The notes beneath the pieces are model-generated. The model was not told the DNA's origin, did no database searches, and saw only the letters and a list, made by a program, of their open reading frames with translations. The position numbers and the translations under genes are program-made. From Hafnia alvei (GTDB taxonomy: Bacteria > Pseudomonadota > Gammaproteobacteria > Enterobacterales > Enterobacteriaceae), in contig NZ_OZ061315.1 in NCBI RefSeq assembly GCF_964063325.1, positions 2,542,001 through 2,606,000 on the forward strand: a stretch of DNA of 64,000 nucleotides. Direction: 5' to 3'. This document shows positions 17,022 to 25,609 of this stretch, piece by piece. Numbering within the stretch: the stretch's first letter is position 1; every line of letters begins with the position of its first letter.

Positions 17022-18302
17022 ATGAGCAACGTTTTAGGATTTCTTGAGGCGAAACTGATGCCACTGGCGGCCAAAGCGGCGCAGCAGCGGCATCTGTGTG
17101 CGATACGTGGCGCCTACGTTTCATTCATGCCATTTATCATTGTCGGCTCCGTTTTACTGATTATTTCGTCATTTCCCAGCCAAAGTTATCAGCAGTTTAT
17201 GACCGGCATGTTTGGCGCAACGTGGAGCAATATCGTTGAAATACCGTTTAACGCCGTCTTCTCTACCATGTCGCTGTTCATCAGTTTTTTAGTCGCCTAT
17301 CGGCTAGCGGAACACTATGAAGAAGACCGGGTGTCTTGCGGCATTTTGGCGCTGGTTTCTTTTCTGATCCTGACGCCTTTTATTAAGGTAGAGGCGCTCG
17401 GCAATATTACCGTGGTTCCCACCGAGTGGATCGGCAGTAAGGGGCTGTTTGTCGCTATGATCGGCTCGCTGTTATGGACCGAGCTATTTTGCTTTTTAAA
17501 GCGTAAAAAACTGGTTATCAAAATGCCGGAAGGTGTGCCACCGGCGGTACAGGAGTCCTTCGCTGCATTAATACCAGCGCTGGTTGTGATCGTACTGGTG
17601 TTAGCCATTCGCATCGTTTTCGAACATACGCATTACGAAACCATTCATCAGTTCATCTATCAAGTGGTTGCCACACCGGTGCGCCATTTTGGCACCTCCT
17701 ATGTTGGCGCGCTGCTCACGGTGTTATCGATCACCATTCTATGGTCGGTTGGGATTAACTCCGGTTCAATGGTGAACGGAATTATTCGTCCACTATGGAT
17801 GGAAAATCAAACCGACAACATTGCGGCCATTCAGGCAGGTGTTACACCGCCGCACATTATTACCGAGCAATTTTTCGACATGGTCTGGATGGGGGGCGCG
17901 GGGGCTACGCTCTCGCTGGTCATCGCTATGCTCTTTTTTGCCCGTAGCAAAAGTATGCGTGAGGTTGCCCGCCTAGGCGCTGGCGCATCGGTATTTAATA
18001 TCAACGAACCTATCCTGTTTGGCCTGCCTATCATCATGAATCCGATCATGCTGATCCCGTTTAACTTAGTTCCATTGGTTCTAGTGACCGTTCAATACAT
18101 CGCCATGAAAATCGGCATGGTTGCCGTCACCACCGGCGTATTTATTCCATGGACTCTACCACCGGTCATCAGCGGGTTTATCGTCACCGGCCATATCAGC
18201 GGTAGCTTGATGCAAATCGTCAACCTGCTGATTGGAGCCATGCTGTATCTGCCCTTCCTGCGCATTCTGGATAAACAATATTGCGTTGCTGAAAAACAAT
18301 AG
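17022..18302 (+). CDS. PTS EIIC component, lactose/cellobiose/chitobiose family
   Basis: A 426-residue inner-membrane permease with about ten hydrophobic segments. It belongs to the Lac/Chb EIIC family, shown by the N terminus AKAAQQRHLCAIRGAYVSFMPFIIVGS and the signature NINEPILFGLPIIMNP near residue 330. It should carry a sugar across the inner membrane while EIIB phosphorylates it, using phosphate relayed from PEP, EI and HPr. It is the first gene of a tight five-gene operon. Unlike chb or cel operons, no GH1 or GH4 phospho-glycosidase follows; a glycosylasparaginase does. The substrate is therefore unlikely to be plain cellobiose. Confidence 0.9.
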   Translation: MSNVLGFLEAKLMPLAAKAAQQRHLCAIRGAYVSFMPFIIVGSVLLIISSFPSQSYQQFMTGMFGATWSNIVEIPFNAVFSTMSLFISFLVAYRLAEHYEEDRVSCGILALVSFLILTPFIKVEALGNITVVPTEWIGSKGLFVAMIGSLLWTELFCFLKRKKLVIKMPEGVPPAVQESFAALIPALVVIVLVLAIRIVFEHTHYETIHQFIYQVVATPVRHFGTSYVGALLTVLSITILWSVGINSGSMVNGIIRPLWMENQTDNIAAIQAGVTPPHIITEQFFDMVWMGGAGATLSLVIAMLFFARSKSMREVARLGAGASVFNINEPILFGLPIIMNPIMLIPFNLVPLVLVTVQYIAMKIGMVAVTTGVFIPWTLPPVISGFIVTGHISGSLMQIVNLLIGAMLYLPFLRILDKQYCVAEKQ

Positions 18303-18337
18303 ATTGTGTCTGTTATACAAAGAATTAGGAGCTTTAC

Positions 18338-19303
18338 ATGTGGGGAATGATCGCGACATGGCGCATGGCGCTAGAAGGCATCACACACGCCAGCACCCTG
18401 CTGGCGAATGGGGAAAAGTCAGCCAAAGCCGTGGTCAATGCCGTTGCCGACGTTGAGGATTTTCCATTTTATAAATCCGTCGGCTATGGCGGTTTGCCAA
18501 GCGAAAACGGTGAAGTTGAATTAGACGCCGCCTTTATGGATGGCGATACCTTAGCGTTCGGCGCCGTGGGTAACCTGGTCGATATCGCTAATCCGATTCG
18601 CGTAGCTCATGCCCTGAGTCGAGAGCGATTCAACAGTGTGCTGGTGGGCGTTGGCGCCCGTGAGTGGGCGCTGAGTCAGGGATTCACCGAAAAAACCATG
18701 CTAACTGAGCGAGCGATGCAACACTACCGCAAGCGCTGTCGCGAAACCATCGATCGGGGACTAAGCCCCTACGATGGCCATGACACCGTCGGCATGATTG
18801 GCCTAGATACCCGCGGTTCGATGAGCGTGGCAACGTCCACCAGCGGTTTATTCATGAAACGTCGCGGCAGGCTGGGTGATTCCCCTATCATCGGCTCTGG
18901 ATTCTATTGTGATAGCCAAATCGGTGCGGCAACCGCCACCGGCGTTGGCGAAGATTTGATGAAAGGCTGCACCAGCTACGAGATCGTACGACGTATGGAA
19001 GGCGGAATGACACCACAGAATGCCGCCGACTCGGTGATATTTGAGCTTGAAGACAAACTCATGGCGCGCTTTGGCCGCGTGGGGGATTTGTCAGTGGTTT
19101 GCATGAATAAACTGGGTGAATTTGGTGTCTCTACCAATATCAAAACATTTTCATTTGTTGTCGCCACCCGCGATCTTCCTCCTACCGTTTACCTCGCCGA
19201 GCGTCAATCCGACCGCACCCACTATGTCCCTGCCGATGAAGCTTGGATGAATGACTATGCGGCGCGGATCCGCGCACCTATCGGAGAACCTCAATATGAT
19301 TAA
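18338..19303 (+). CDS. Glycosylasparaginase / aspartylglucosaminidase-family Ntn hydrolase
   Basis: A 321-residue N-terminal-nucleophile amidohydrolase. The autocleavage site is HDT with Thr150 followed by VGMIGLD; cutting before Thr150 would give alpha and beta chains. The GRLGDSPIIGSGFYCDSQIGAATATG block that binds the aspartyl carboxylate and amino groups is intact, as is the early SVGYGGLPSENGEVELDAAFMDG. This pattern is that of N4-(beta-N-acetylglucosaminyl)-asparaginase rather than IaaA-type isoaspartyl peptidase. The family splits the sugar-asparagine amide, giving aspartate and a 1-amino sugar that decays to sugar plus ammonia. No signal peptide is seen, so it acts in the cytoplasm, fitting PTS uptake. 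It overlaps the aminopeptidase gene by 8 bp. The exact substrate is inferred. Confidence 0.88.
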   Translation: MWGMIATWRMALEGITHASTLLANGEKSAKAVVNAVADVEDFPFYKSVGYGGLPSENGEVELDAAFMDGDTLAFGAVGNLVDIANPIRVAHALSRERFNSVLVGVGAREWALSQGFTEKTMLTERAMQHYRKRCRETIDRGLSPYDGHDTVGMIGLDTRGSMSVATSTSGLFMKRRGRLGDSPIIGSGFYCDSQIGAATATGVGEDLMKGCTSYEIVRRMEGGMTPQNAADSVIFELEDKLMARFGRVGDLSVVCMNKLGEFGVSTNIKTFSFVVATRDLPPTVYLAERQSDRTHYVPADEAWMNDYAARIRAPIGEPQYD

Positions 19304-20777
19304 GTCTCAGGTAATCAGCGCTACATCACATGACGTATTATCGAGTGAAAATAGCCATCTTATTTCCTTTGCTGACAGCGCGCTGTTAATACAAGCCGAT
19401 ATCAATGCGGCGCTATTATCGGCTCTACAAAAAGACGCAGTAAACTCCGTTGCCGACTGTGCCTACGGCTGCGCCCCCTTTGGTCGAGTGACCTTATTAC
19501 CAAAGGATCACTGGTTAGATTCGACAACCTATAAGCTCCACGCCGCACTGCGCCCCCTATTACGCAAAACGACATGCCCTGAACTGGTTGTTGATTGCAG
19601 TCTATGGGACACAAGCGAAAGCAGGCACCGCGCCATGCTCTCTTCATTGCTGATCTTCTTGTTTAATCTGGATTATCAACTGAGCGATTTAGGGCTCAAA
19701 ACGCATGCAGAGCCTACGGTTCGGATTAAACACATCTCCCTTTGCTGTCGGCCACAAGATCAAGCCGCGGTGGAGAAAATACGCCGTCAGGCTGAAGCAT
19801 CCGCCATTGGCATGATCGCCGCTCGCCGTATCGCAGACGTTCCCAGCGATAAATGCACACCTGAATTTGTGGTAACGGAAATTGAGAAAATCATCGCGCC
19901 GTATCGAACATTGCGCTGTGAGATTTTGGAAGAAACACAGATTGAGCGCCAAGGCTTAGGCCTGTTGCATGCCGTGGGTAAAGGCGCAGCCAACCCGCCA
20001 CGCTTAATGGTTCTACGCTATGAAGGCCGCGCCGATGGGCCATTCAGCGCCTACGTGGGCAAGGGAATTACCTTCGATACCGGAGGGCTATGGCTCAAAG
20101 GCGGCGAAGGCATGTATACCATGAAATATGACATGTGCGGTGCCGCCAACGTCTTTGGCTTACTACTCGCAGCCGCCGAAATGGCGCTTCCAGTACGCTT
20201 GATTGGCGTGTTGGCGCTAGCTGAAAATATGATCGGCCCAGAAGCCATGCGGCCAGGTGACGTTGTCACAAGCTATGCGGGCCTTAGCGTTGAAATTAAC
20301 AACACCGACGCAGAAGGACGACTGGTTTTAGCCGACGCCATTGCCTATGCCAGCAAACTCACCTTAGACGATCAGCATCCGCAGTACATCATCGATATGG
20401 CAACGCTAACCGGTGCCGTCGTCAAAGCTTTGGGCTATGACCTCAGCGGATTATGGAGCCAAGATCCCGAACTCAGTCACAACCTCACGCAAGCCGGACT
20501 GCACACTCGCGATGAAGTGTGGTCGTTGCCACTCGACACACGCTTTGCGCCACAGGTTGAAAGCGCCATTGCCGATGTTTGCAACACCCCGACCAACAAC
20601 GCCGCCATCAGCACGTCGGCGGCTTATTTTCTAAGCCGCTTCTGCCCAGCAGAGATCCCTTGGGCACATCTCGACATTAGTGGAACCGCGCTGTGGCGCG
20701 AAAGTGGCCGTAGCGTCGCCTCTGGACGCCCTATCCCTCTTTTAATGCAGCATTTGATAGAAGATTTGGAGAAATAA
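19296..20777 (+). CDS. M17 leucyl aminopeptidase family protein
   Basis: A 493-residue M17 metallo-aminopeptidase (two metal ions, normally hexameric). Metal ligands and active-site residues are visible: Lys256 and Asp261 in GKGITFDTGG, Asp279 in MKYDMCGAAN, and Asp338, Glu340 and Arg342 in the signature NTDAEGRLVLADA. The N-terminal domain is diverged, so it is not a simple PepA orthologue. I chose the ATG at 19296, which overlaps the end of the glycosylasparaginase gene, because it follows GGAG; an in-frame ATG at 19251 lies deep in that gene. It may trim residues from glycopeptides so that the linked Asn has the free amino group that glycosylasparaginases need. That role is an inference. 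Confidence 0.9.
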   Translation: MIKSQVISATSHDVLSSENSHLISFADSALLIQADINAALLSALQKDAVNSVADCAYGCAPFGRVTLLPKDHWLDSTTYKLHAALRPLLRKTTCPELVVDCSLWDTSESRHRAMLSSLLIFLFNLDYQLSDLGLKTHAEPTVRIKHISLCCRPQDQAAVEKIRRQAEASAIGMIAARRIADVPSDKCTPEFVVTEIEKIIAPYRTLRCEILEETQIERQGLGLLHAVGKGAANPPRLMVLRYEGRADGPFSAYVGKGITFDTGGLWLKGGEGMYTMKYDMCGAANVFGLLLAAAEMALPVRLIGVLALAENMIGPEAMRPGDVVTSYAGLSVEINNTDAEGRLVLADAIAYASKLTLDDQHPQYIIDMATLTGAVVKALGYDLSGLWSQDPELSHNLTQAGLHTRDEVWSLPLDTRFAPQVESAIADVCNTPTNNAAISTSAAYFLSRFCPAEIPWAHLDISGTALWRESGRSVASGRPIPLLMQHLIEDLEK

Positions 20778-20778
20778 C

Positions 20779-21090
20779 ATGAAAAAAATTCTGTTGGTTT
20801 GTGATCTTGGTATGTCGACCAGTTTGATGGTTAAGAAAATGCTGGAGTCTGCCAAAGCACGCGGCATCGACGCTGAAATTTGTGCAAAATCAGTACGTGA
20901 TTATAAAACCTGTGCTGCCGATTTTGACGTTGCCTTATTAGGGCCGCAGATCCGCTACAAGCTGCCTGAATGCGAAAAAATCGCTCAGGAGCACGGCAAG
21001 AAAATCGCCTGTATCGATATGATGGCCTACGGCACCATGAAAGGCGATAAGGTGCTCGATCAGGCATTAGCGTTGATTGAAGAGGCTTAA
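20779..21090 (+). CDS. PTS EIIB component, lactose/cellobiose family
   Basis: A 103-residue cytoplasmic phosphocarrier. The phosphorylated cysteine is Cys8 in LLVCDLGMSTSLMVKKM, the P-loop-like site of Lac/Chb EIIB proteins; these usually read CSAGMSTS, so the DL is a small variant. LLGPQIRYKL is also typical. It accepts phosphate from the EIIA encoded next and gives it to the sugar in EIIC. It starts 1 bp after the aminopeptidase stop, showing a single transcript. Confidence 0.92.
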   Translation: MKKILLVCDLGMSTSLMVKKMLESAKARGIDAEICAKSVRDYKTCAADFDVALLGPQIRYKLPECEKIAQEHGKKIACIDMMAYGTMKGDKVLDQALALIEEA

Positions 21091-21092
21091 GC

Positions 21093-21404
21093 ATGGATCT
21101 TGAAAATGAAGTGATGGAGCTCATTGCCAACTCAGGCTATGCACGTAGCTTAGTCTTCCAAGCTATCCGCTGCGCACGTGAAGAAAAAGATTTTGCTCAG
21201 GCCGAAACTTACATGCAGCAGGCGCAAGAAGCGTTATCTTCAGCTCATCATGTGCAAACCAAACTGATCGAAATGGATGAGGGAACAGGAAAAATCCCAG
21301 TACATTTAGTCATGGTTCACGCACAGGATCATCTGATGAATGCCATTATGCTAATGGAATTAGGCCGCGAAATTATCGCTCTGCACCAACAATTCGTTCA
21401 CTAA
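21093..21404 (+). CDS. PTS EIIA component, lactose/cellobiose family
   Basis: A 103-residue all-helical EIIA of the LacF/ChbA type, which works as a trimer. The phosphorylated histidine is His76 in VHAQDHLMNAI, with the conserved metal-binding Asp79. The helix SGYARSLVFQAIRCARE is typical. It starts 2 bp after EIIB and completes the PTS, so the operon codes for EIIC, EIIB and EIIA and needs only general EI and HPr. A hairpin follows at 21413. Confidence 0.92.
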   Translation: MDLENEVMELIANSGYARSLVFQAIRCAREEKDFAQAETYMQQAQEALSSAHHVQTKLIEMDEGTGKIPVHLVMVHAQDHLMNAIMLMELGREIIALHQQFVH

Positions 21405-21412
21405 GTTGGCTT

Positions 21413-21435
21413 CCCCCTTACAGAAAGTAAGGGGG
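21413..21435 (+). terminator. Hairpin after the PTS operon
   Basis: CCCCCTTAC pairs perfectly with GTAAGGGGG around AGAAA, 8 bp after the EIIA stop. No T-run follows, so it may be a weak terminator or an mRNA-stabilising stem. Confidence 0.6.
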
Positions 21436-21714
21436 CTTGACACATATCAGCAAAATAAATGGCAACCGCTGACGTATTTCCCTATCAGATTTTTCTCTAA
21501 GTCTGTATAGAAAACAATAAGTTCTGTGTAGATAAATCCTAATTTAGCCGCTTTTTAATCACGTGGCGGTTTTATTATCCTTACAATATCGATCTCACGT
21601 TGATATTTACGCTACTATCCGTCCACATTTTCTTTTCAATAGCTACACTTACGCAAAGAGTGAACAATTCATTGAATGTATGTTGGCTAGGATTTTCCTG
21701 TCAAAGGATGCTTG

Positions 21715-23286
21715 ATGCGCTTCTCAAAGGTGGCTGTTAAAAAGTATCGCTTGTACCGTTTACTGCTCGCTGCTGGAGCAGGATTGTTTGCTTTTGCTAT
21801 TTCGATGGGCGGACGCTACAGCCAAGAGCTAGATACCGTACGCACCGCACAGCATAAAGCCGCGCTTTCTGCCGTTCAACAAATCGACCGCCTGCTTAAC
21901 TCAGCCAATGAAATTTCAACCACCCACAACGAACTGGTTAACAGCAGTTGTCCTCAGGCTCAGCCACGTTTGCTGAATATGTCAGTGCAGTTGCAGACCG
22001 TACGAGCGATTTTGTTGGTAAAAAACGACGTTATTTTTTGCTCTAGTCTGTTCGGCCATCGCGATTATCAGCTTGATGTGATGTTTCCTACCTTTGCCAA
22101 ACCCGGGCATAACCTGATGTTGAAAGCGGCATTATTGGTTAAACGCGGGAGCCCTACGCTGCTCTTCTGGGTACCGACTCGTACGGATCCTCACAGCGGT
22201 ATGATCCACGTCTTTCATATCGCCATGCTGTCGAGCTTTATTCTCGAGCCGCAAAAGCCCTATGTGAACTACATGGCCCTCAACGTTGAAGGACAAACGT
22301 TGATTTATGGGCAAGAGATGATTCGGCAAACGCGAGATATTACGGATAAACCCAGCGTCGCGCTTAATTCTAGCCAATATGCTTATTCCGTGGGCGTCTT
22401 TTCCGATCCTGATTGGCAGCTCGCGCTACGCTCTCTTCCTCAGCATATTCCGCTCTCGCTGCTGGTCTTTTTACTGGCTGGCATTATCGTCTTTATGGTT
22501 TCGGCTAATAGGATGAATTTGGCCTATCACATCTCTTCGGCGATCCAGCGCAAGCAATTCCAGCTATTTTGCCAGCCGATTATTCAAAGCCAGAGCGGAG
22601 AATGTGACGGCGTTGAGATCCTGCTACGTTGGCATGATGAGCGCCAAGGTTGGATCTCTCCGGATATTTTTATTCCTCTGGCCGAGCAGCATGGTTTGGT
22701 CCAATCGCTTACGCGCCACCTTCTGTATACGCTAGAACAAAATCGGCACCTGTTCCCACAATCGCCTGATTTTTATATCAGTATTAATATTGCCGCCGAG
22801 CATTTTGCTCAGGGGCAACTTGCACGCGATCTGCATAATCTGTGGTATCAATTTAATCCTGAGACCAAGCTCATGCTAGAACTCACTGAGCGCACAGAAT
22901 TGCAGACAGCAGATTATGCACAGCTCGCTGAACTGCGCGCGATGGGGGCATCTTTAGCACTGGATGATTTCGGCACCGGGCATAGCTCACTGAGTTACTT
23001 GCAAAATCTGCATCCTGACGTGCTGAAAATTGATAAGACGTTCTGTGCAACCATCGGTACAGATGCCATCAATGCCAAAGTGCTCGGCAGTATTGTTGCG
23101 TTGGGTAAAGAGCTCAAATTGAAGCTCATCGTTGAAGGGGTTGAGACTCGCCAGCAGGCTGATTATCTGCGCCAATTAGGCGTTTGTGCGATGCAGGGGT
23201 TTTACTTTGCACGTCCGATGCCTATTGCAGAGTTTCCGCATTGGCTAGCTCAGCAATATGCCAAACACAAAAAAAGTGGTGATTGA
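21715..23286 (+). CDS. pdeD: Cyclic-di-GMP phosphodiesterase with CSS-motif sensor (PdeD/YoaD)
   Basis: A 523-residue inner-membrane protein. One N-terminal membrane helix (about residues 14-31), a periplasmic CSS-motif domain with FCSSLFG, and a second helix (about 240-262) precede a cytoplasmic EAL domain. The catalytic set looks complete: EILLRW, SINIAAEHF, ELTERTEL, LDDFGTGHSSL, VLKIDKTF and EGVETR. CSS domains sense periplasmic redox state and control the phosphodiesterase through a disulphide. I use the ATG at 21715, which follows AAGGATG; a TTG codon lies directly upstream. The position between sdaA and yoaE is the E. coli pdeD position, here separated from sdaA by the PTS island. Confidence 0.92.
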   Translation: MRFSKVAVKKYRLYRLLLAAGAGLFAFAISMGGRYSQELDTVRTAQHKAALSAVQQIDRLLNSANEISTTHNELVNSSCPQAQPRLLNMSVQLQTVRAILLVKNDVIFCSSLFGHRDYQLDVMFPTFAKPGHNLMLKAALLVKRGSPTLLFWVPTRTDPHSGMIHVFHIAMLSSFILEPQKPYVNYMALNVEGQTLIYGQEMIRQTRDITDKPSVALNSSQYAYSVGVFSDPDWQLALRSLPQHIPLSLLVFLLAGIIVFMVSANRMNLAYHISSAIQRKQFQLFCQPIIQSQSGECDGVEILLRWHDERQGWISPDIFIPLAEQHGLVQSLTRHLLYTLEQNRHLFPQSPDFYISINIAAEHFAQGQLARDLHNLWYQFNPETKLMLELTERTELQTADYAQLAELRAMGASLALDDFGTGHSSLSYLQNLHPDVLKIDKTFCATIGTDAINAKVLGSIVALGKELKLKLIVEGVETRQQADYLRQLGVCAMQGFYFARPMPIAEFPHWLAQQYAKHKKSGD

Positions 23287-23294
23287 GCCATTAA

Positions 23295-23321
23295 ATTTCC
23301 CTCCCCATAGGGAGGGAAATA
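23295..23321. terminator. Bidirectional terminator between pdeD and yoaE
   Basis: TTTCCCTCC pairs with GGAGGGAAA around a short loop between the two convergent genes, with A/T on both sides. Confidence 0.7.
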
Positions 23322-23357
23322 TTAGCCGTTGTTATTAACTGCGGCTATTAACGTTTG

Positions 23358-24917
23358 TTATTCGTCCTCATGCTCATCATGCGTTTCAATACGCTCAATG
23401 TGGATCAGCTCAATGCGATAATCTTTAACTTCCATGACTTGGAAACGTAGACCGTGCAGCTCTAATTTTTCACCGGCCTGCGGCATCTGATCAAAATGAG
23501 CCAACAGCAAACCGGCCACTGATGCGCAATCAGAAGAAGACTCGCTGACCAAGCCATCCCAGCCTAGCATTTGCTCCAAGGTATGCAGGTCAGTACCGCC
23601 TTTGACTAACCAGCCATTTTCCTGTTTGATGACATCCAGCGTTTCATCTTCATCAGGGAATTCGCCTGCAATTGCTTCTAATACGTCCAGCGGCGTCACC
23701 AAGCCTTGAACCATGCCAAACTCGTCGCTTACGATGACCAAACGCCCTTTTGCCTGGCGTAATACATCTAGCACGTTAATCACATCTAAACTTTCTAGCA
23801 CCACGATTGGCGCACTTTTCGCGGCATAGTCAGCCACAGAGATCCCTTCATCCAAAGCCACCAGCAAATCTTTGGCTCGGACAATGCCAATCAACTGGTC
23901 TAATTCACCGTCGCAAACAGGGAATAGACTATGGGGTGTTTCCAGCAGTTGGCGGCGAATTTCCTGCGGCGTGCGTTGGCAATCCACCCAGGTAATCTCA
24001 TTACGCGGCGTCATGATGGTACGTAAAGATCGCGATGCCAGCGTCAAAACGCCGCTGATCATATAGCGTTCTTCAGCAGCAAAGGTCTCTTCCTCTTTGG
24101 CCGCTACCACCTCTTCGCTACGGTGACCATTCTGTTTATCTTTCTTACCGCCCATCATACTGATGATGGCCTCAGCAGTACGCTGACGCATAGGCAGGCG
24201 GCGCTCGTGTTTGATATGGTTACGACGCGCAATCTGGTTAAACATCTCGATAAGAATTGAGAAGCCAATCGCGGCATACAGATAACCTTTTGGAATATGC
24301 AGGCCGAAACCTTCTGCCAACAAACTCAAACCAATCATCAGCAGGAAGCTTAAACACAGCACCACGACGGTTGGATGTTCGTTAACAAAGTTGGTCAGCG
24401 GCTTAGAGGCCAGCAGCATAATCACCATCGCAATGACAACCGCACTCATCATCACCGGCAAGCTATCTACCATGCCGACTGCCGTGATCACGGCATCAAG
24501 CGAAAACACGGCGTCAAGAATGACAATCTGCACCACCACCGACCAGAAACTGGCATATCCTCGGTTGTTCACCTCATGGGTATGTCCTTCCAGCCGTTCA
24601 TGTAACTCCATGGTGGCTTTAAACAGGAGGAACAGCCCCCCGACGAGCAAGATTAAATCTCGCCCTGAGAAGCTAAAATCGCCTACGCTAAATAACGGAC
24701 GCGTTAGCGTCACCATCCATGAGATAACGGACAACAGCCCCAGTCGCATCAGCAGCGCTAGAGAAAGGCCAATAATACGCGCCTTATCTCGCTGCTTCGG
24801 CGGTAGCTTGTCTGCCAAGATCGCAATGAAGACTAAATTGTCTATGCCCAGAACAATTTCGAGAACCACCAGCGTGAGTAAACCCACCCAAATTGACGGA
24901 TCGAGTAAAAATTCCAT
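23358..24917 (-). CDS. yoaE: TerC/CBS/CorC-domain membrane protein YoaE
   Basis: A 519-residue protein. A TerC-type membrane domain with about seven helices (FLLDPSIWVGLLTLVVLEIVLGIDNLVFI at the start, then VQIVILDAVFSLDAVITAVGM) is followed by a tandem CBS pair (about residues 300-430) and a C-terminal CorC/HlyC transporter-associated domain (about 440-515). TerC proteins are linked to metal-ion, often manganese, export during protein secretion; the role of YoaE itself is not settled. Order and strand relative to manXYZ match E. coli. Confidence 0.94.
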   Translation of the reverse strand: MEFLLDPSIWVGLLTLVVLEIVLGIDNLVFIAILADKLPPKQRDKARIIGLSLALLMRLGLLSVISWMVTLTRPLFSVGDFSFSGRDLILLVGGLFLLFKATMELHERLEGHTHEVNNRGYASFWSVVVQIVILDAVFSLDAVITAVGMVDSLPVMMSAVVIAMVIMLLASKPLTNFVNEHPTVVVLCLSFLLMIGLSLLAEGFGLHIPKGYLYAAIGFSILIEMFNQIARRNHIKHERRLPMRQRTAEAIISMMGGKKDKQNGHRSEEVVAAKEEETFAAEERYMISGVLTLASRSLRTIMTPRNEITWVDCQRTPQEIRRQLLETPHSLFPVCDGELDQLIGIVRAKDLLVALDEGISVADYAAKSAPIVVLESLDVINVLDVLRQAKGRLVIVSDEFGMVQGLVTPLDVLEAIAGEFPDEDETLDVIKQENGWLVKGGTDLHTLEQMLGWDGLVSESSSDCASVAGLLLAHFDQMPQAGEKLELHGLRFQVMEVKDYRIELIHIERIETHDEHEDE

Positions 24918-25609
24918 GTTTTATTCCGCGTTAATGTGAAAAGAGAATTGTTGAACGGCAACAGGATCTTGCTGTGCACGACGTTTCAGCCCGTTCGAAT
25001 ATCGGCTAAAACTAAGATTTGATTTCCAACGACCTGCGATATAACGCAAAGCATTAAGAAAGCATGCATTCAGCAAAGACAAGCCACGGAACAAAACATC
25101 ACCGGGCATAAAGAATAGTGTAGAGAATAGCGAAGAAATTAAAGGGCGTCGGGGACGGTCCATACGGTGGGTTTAACCCAATACTCCTGACAATGATAAG
25201 TAACTTTATGCTAGCAAGAAATAAAGCTATCCAAAAGGGCATCAGCGCACACATTTTGTCATTTTTTGTCAATAGTCTGTTACTCATATTGCGCATAAAT
25301 CCAGCATCTAAATATTTCTTATAATTTACATGTGCTAATAGCAGATGGTCGTCACATAAATTATTTTTTTACTGACTAAAATAAATCTCGCTGAAGAAGA
25401 TTTGGGATTTTTCGCCTGAATCGATTCATGAAGCTAACTGATTGATACTTAAGATACTTAGCATTCATCAGTGAGATCCAAGAATTATTTGGCGAGCAGT
25501 TACTCCACAAGGACGTATCTACAAACGGTTTTTTGACTTAATTCCATGCTGAGAAAGTGAGTTATTTCACACCGTAAAAGCATGCTAGCAAGTAGAGAGG
25601 AGGTAGCGA
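24918..25609. promoter_or_regulatory. Regulatory region upstream of manXYZ
   Basis: A 690-bp gap between divergent yoaE and manX. At 25361-25384 there is an inverted repeat TTATTTT-N10-AAAATAA that looks like an Mlc/NagC-type operator, which would fit known glucose and amino-sugar control of manXYZ. GAATCGATTC near 25418 is a second perfect palindrome. A very strong ribosome-binding site (AGAGAGGAGGT) precedes manX. No gene is supported inside. Confidence 0.5.

Noticed and set aside
19251..19295. A 15-residue N-terminal extension of the M17 aminopeptidase
   Set aside because: It would overlap the glycosylasparaginase gene further and lacks a ribosome-binding site; the ATG at 19296 has GGAG upstream.
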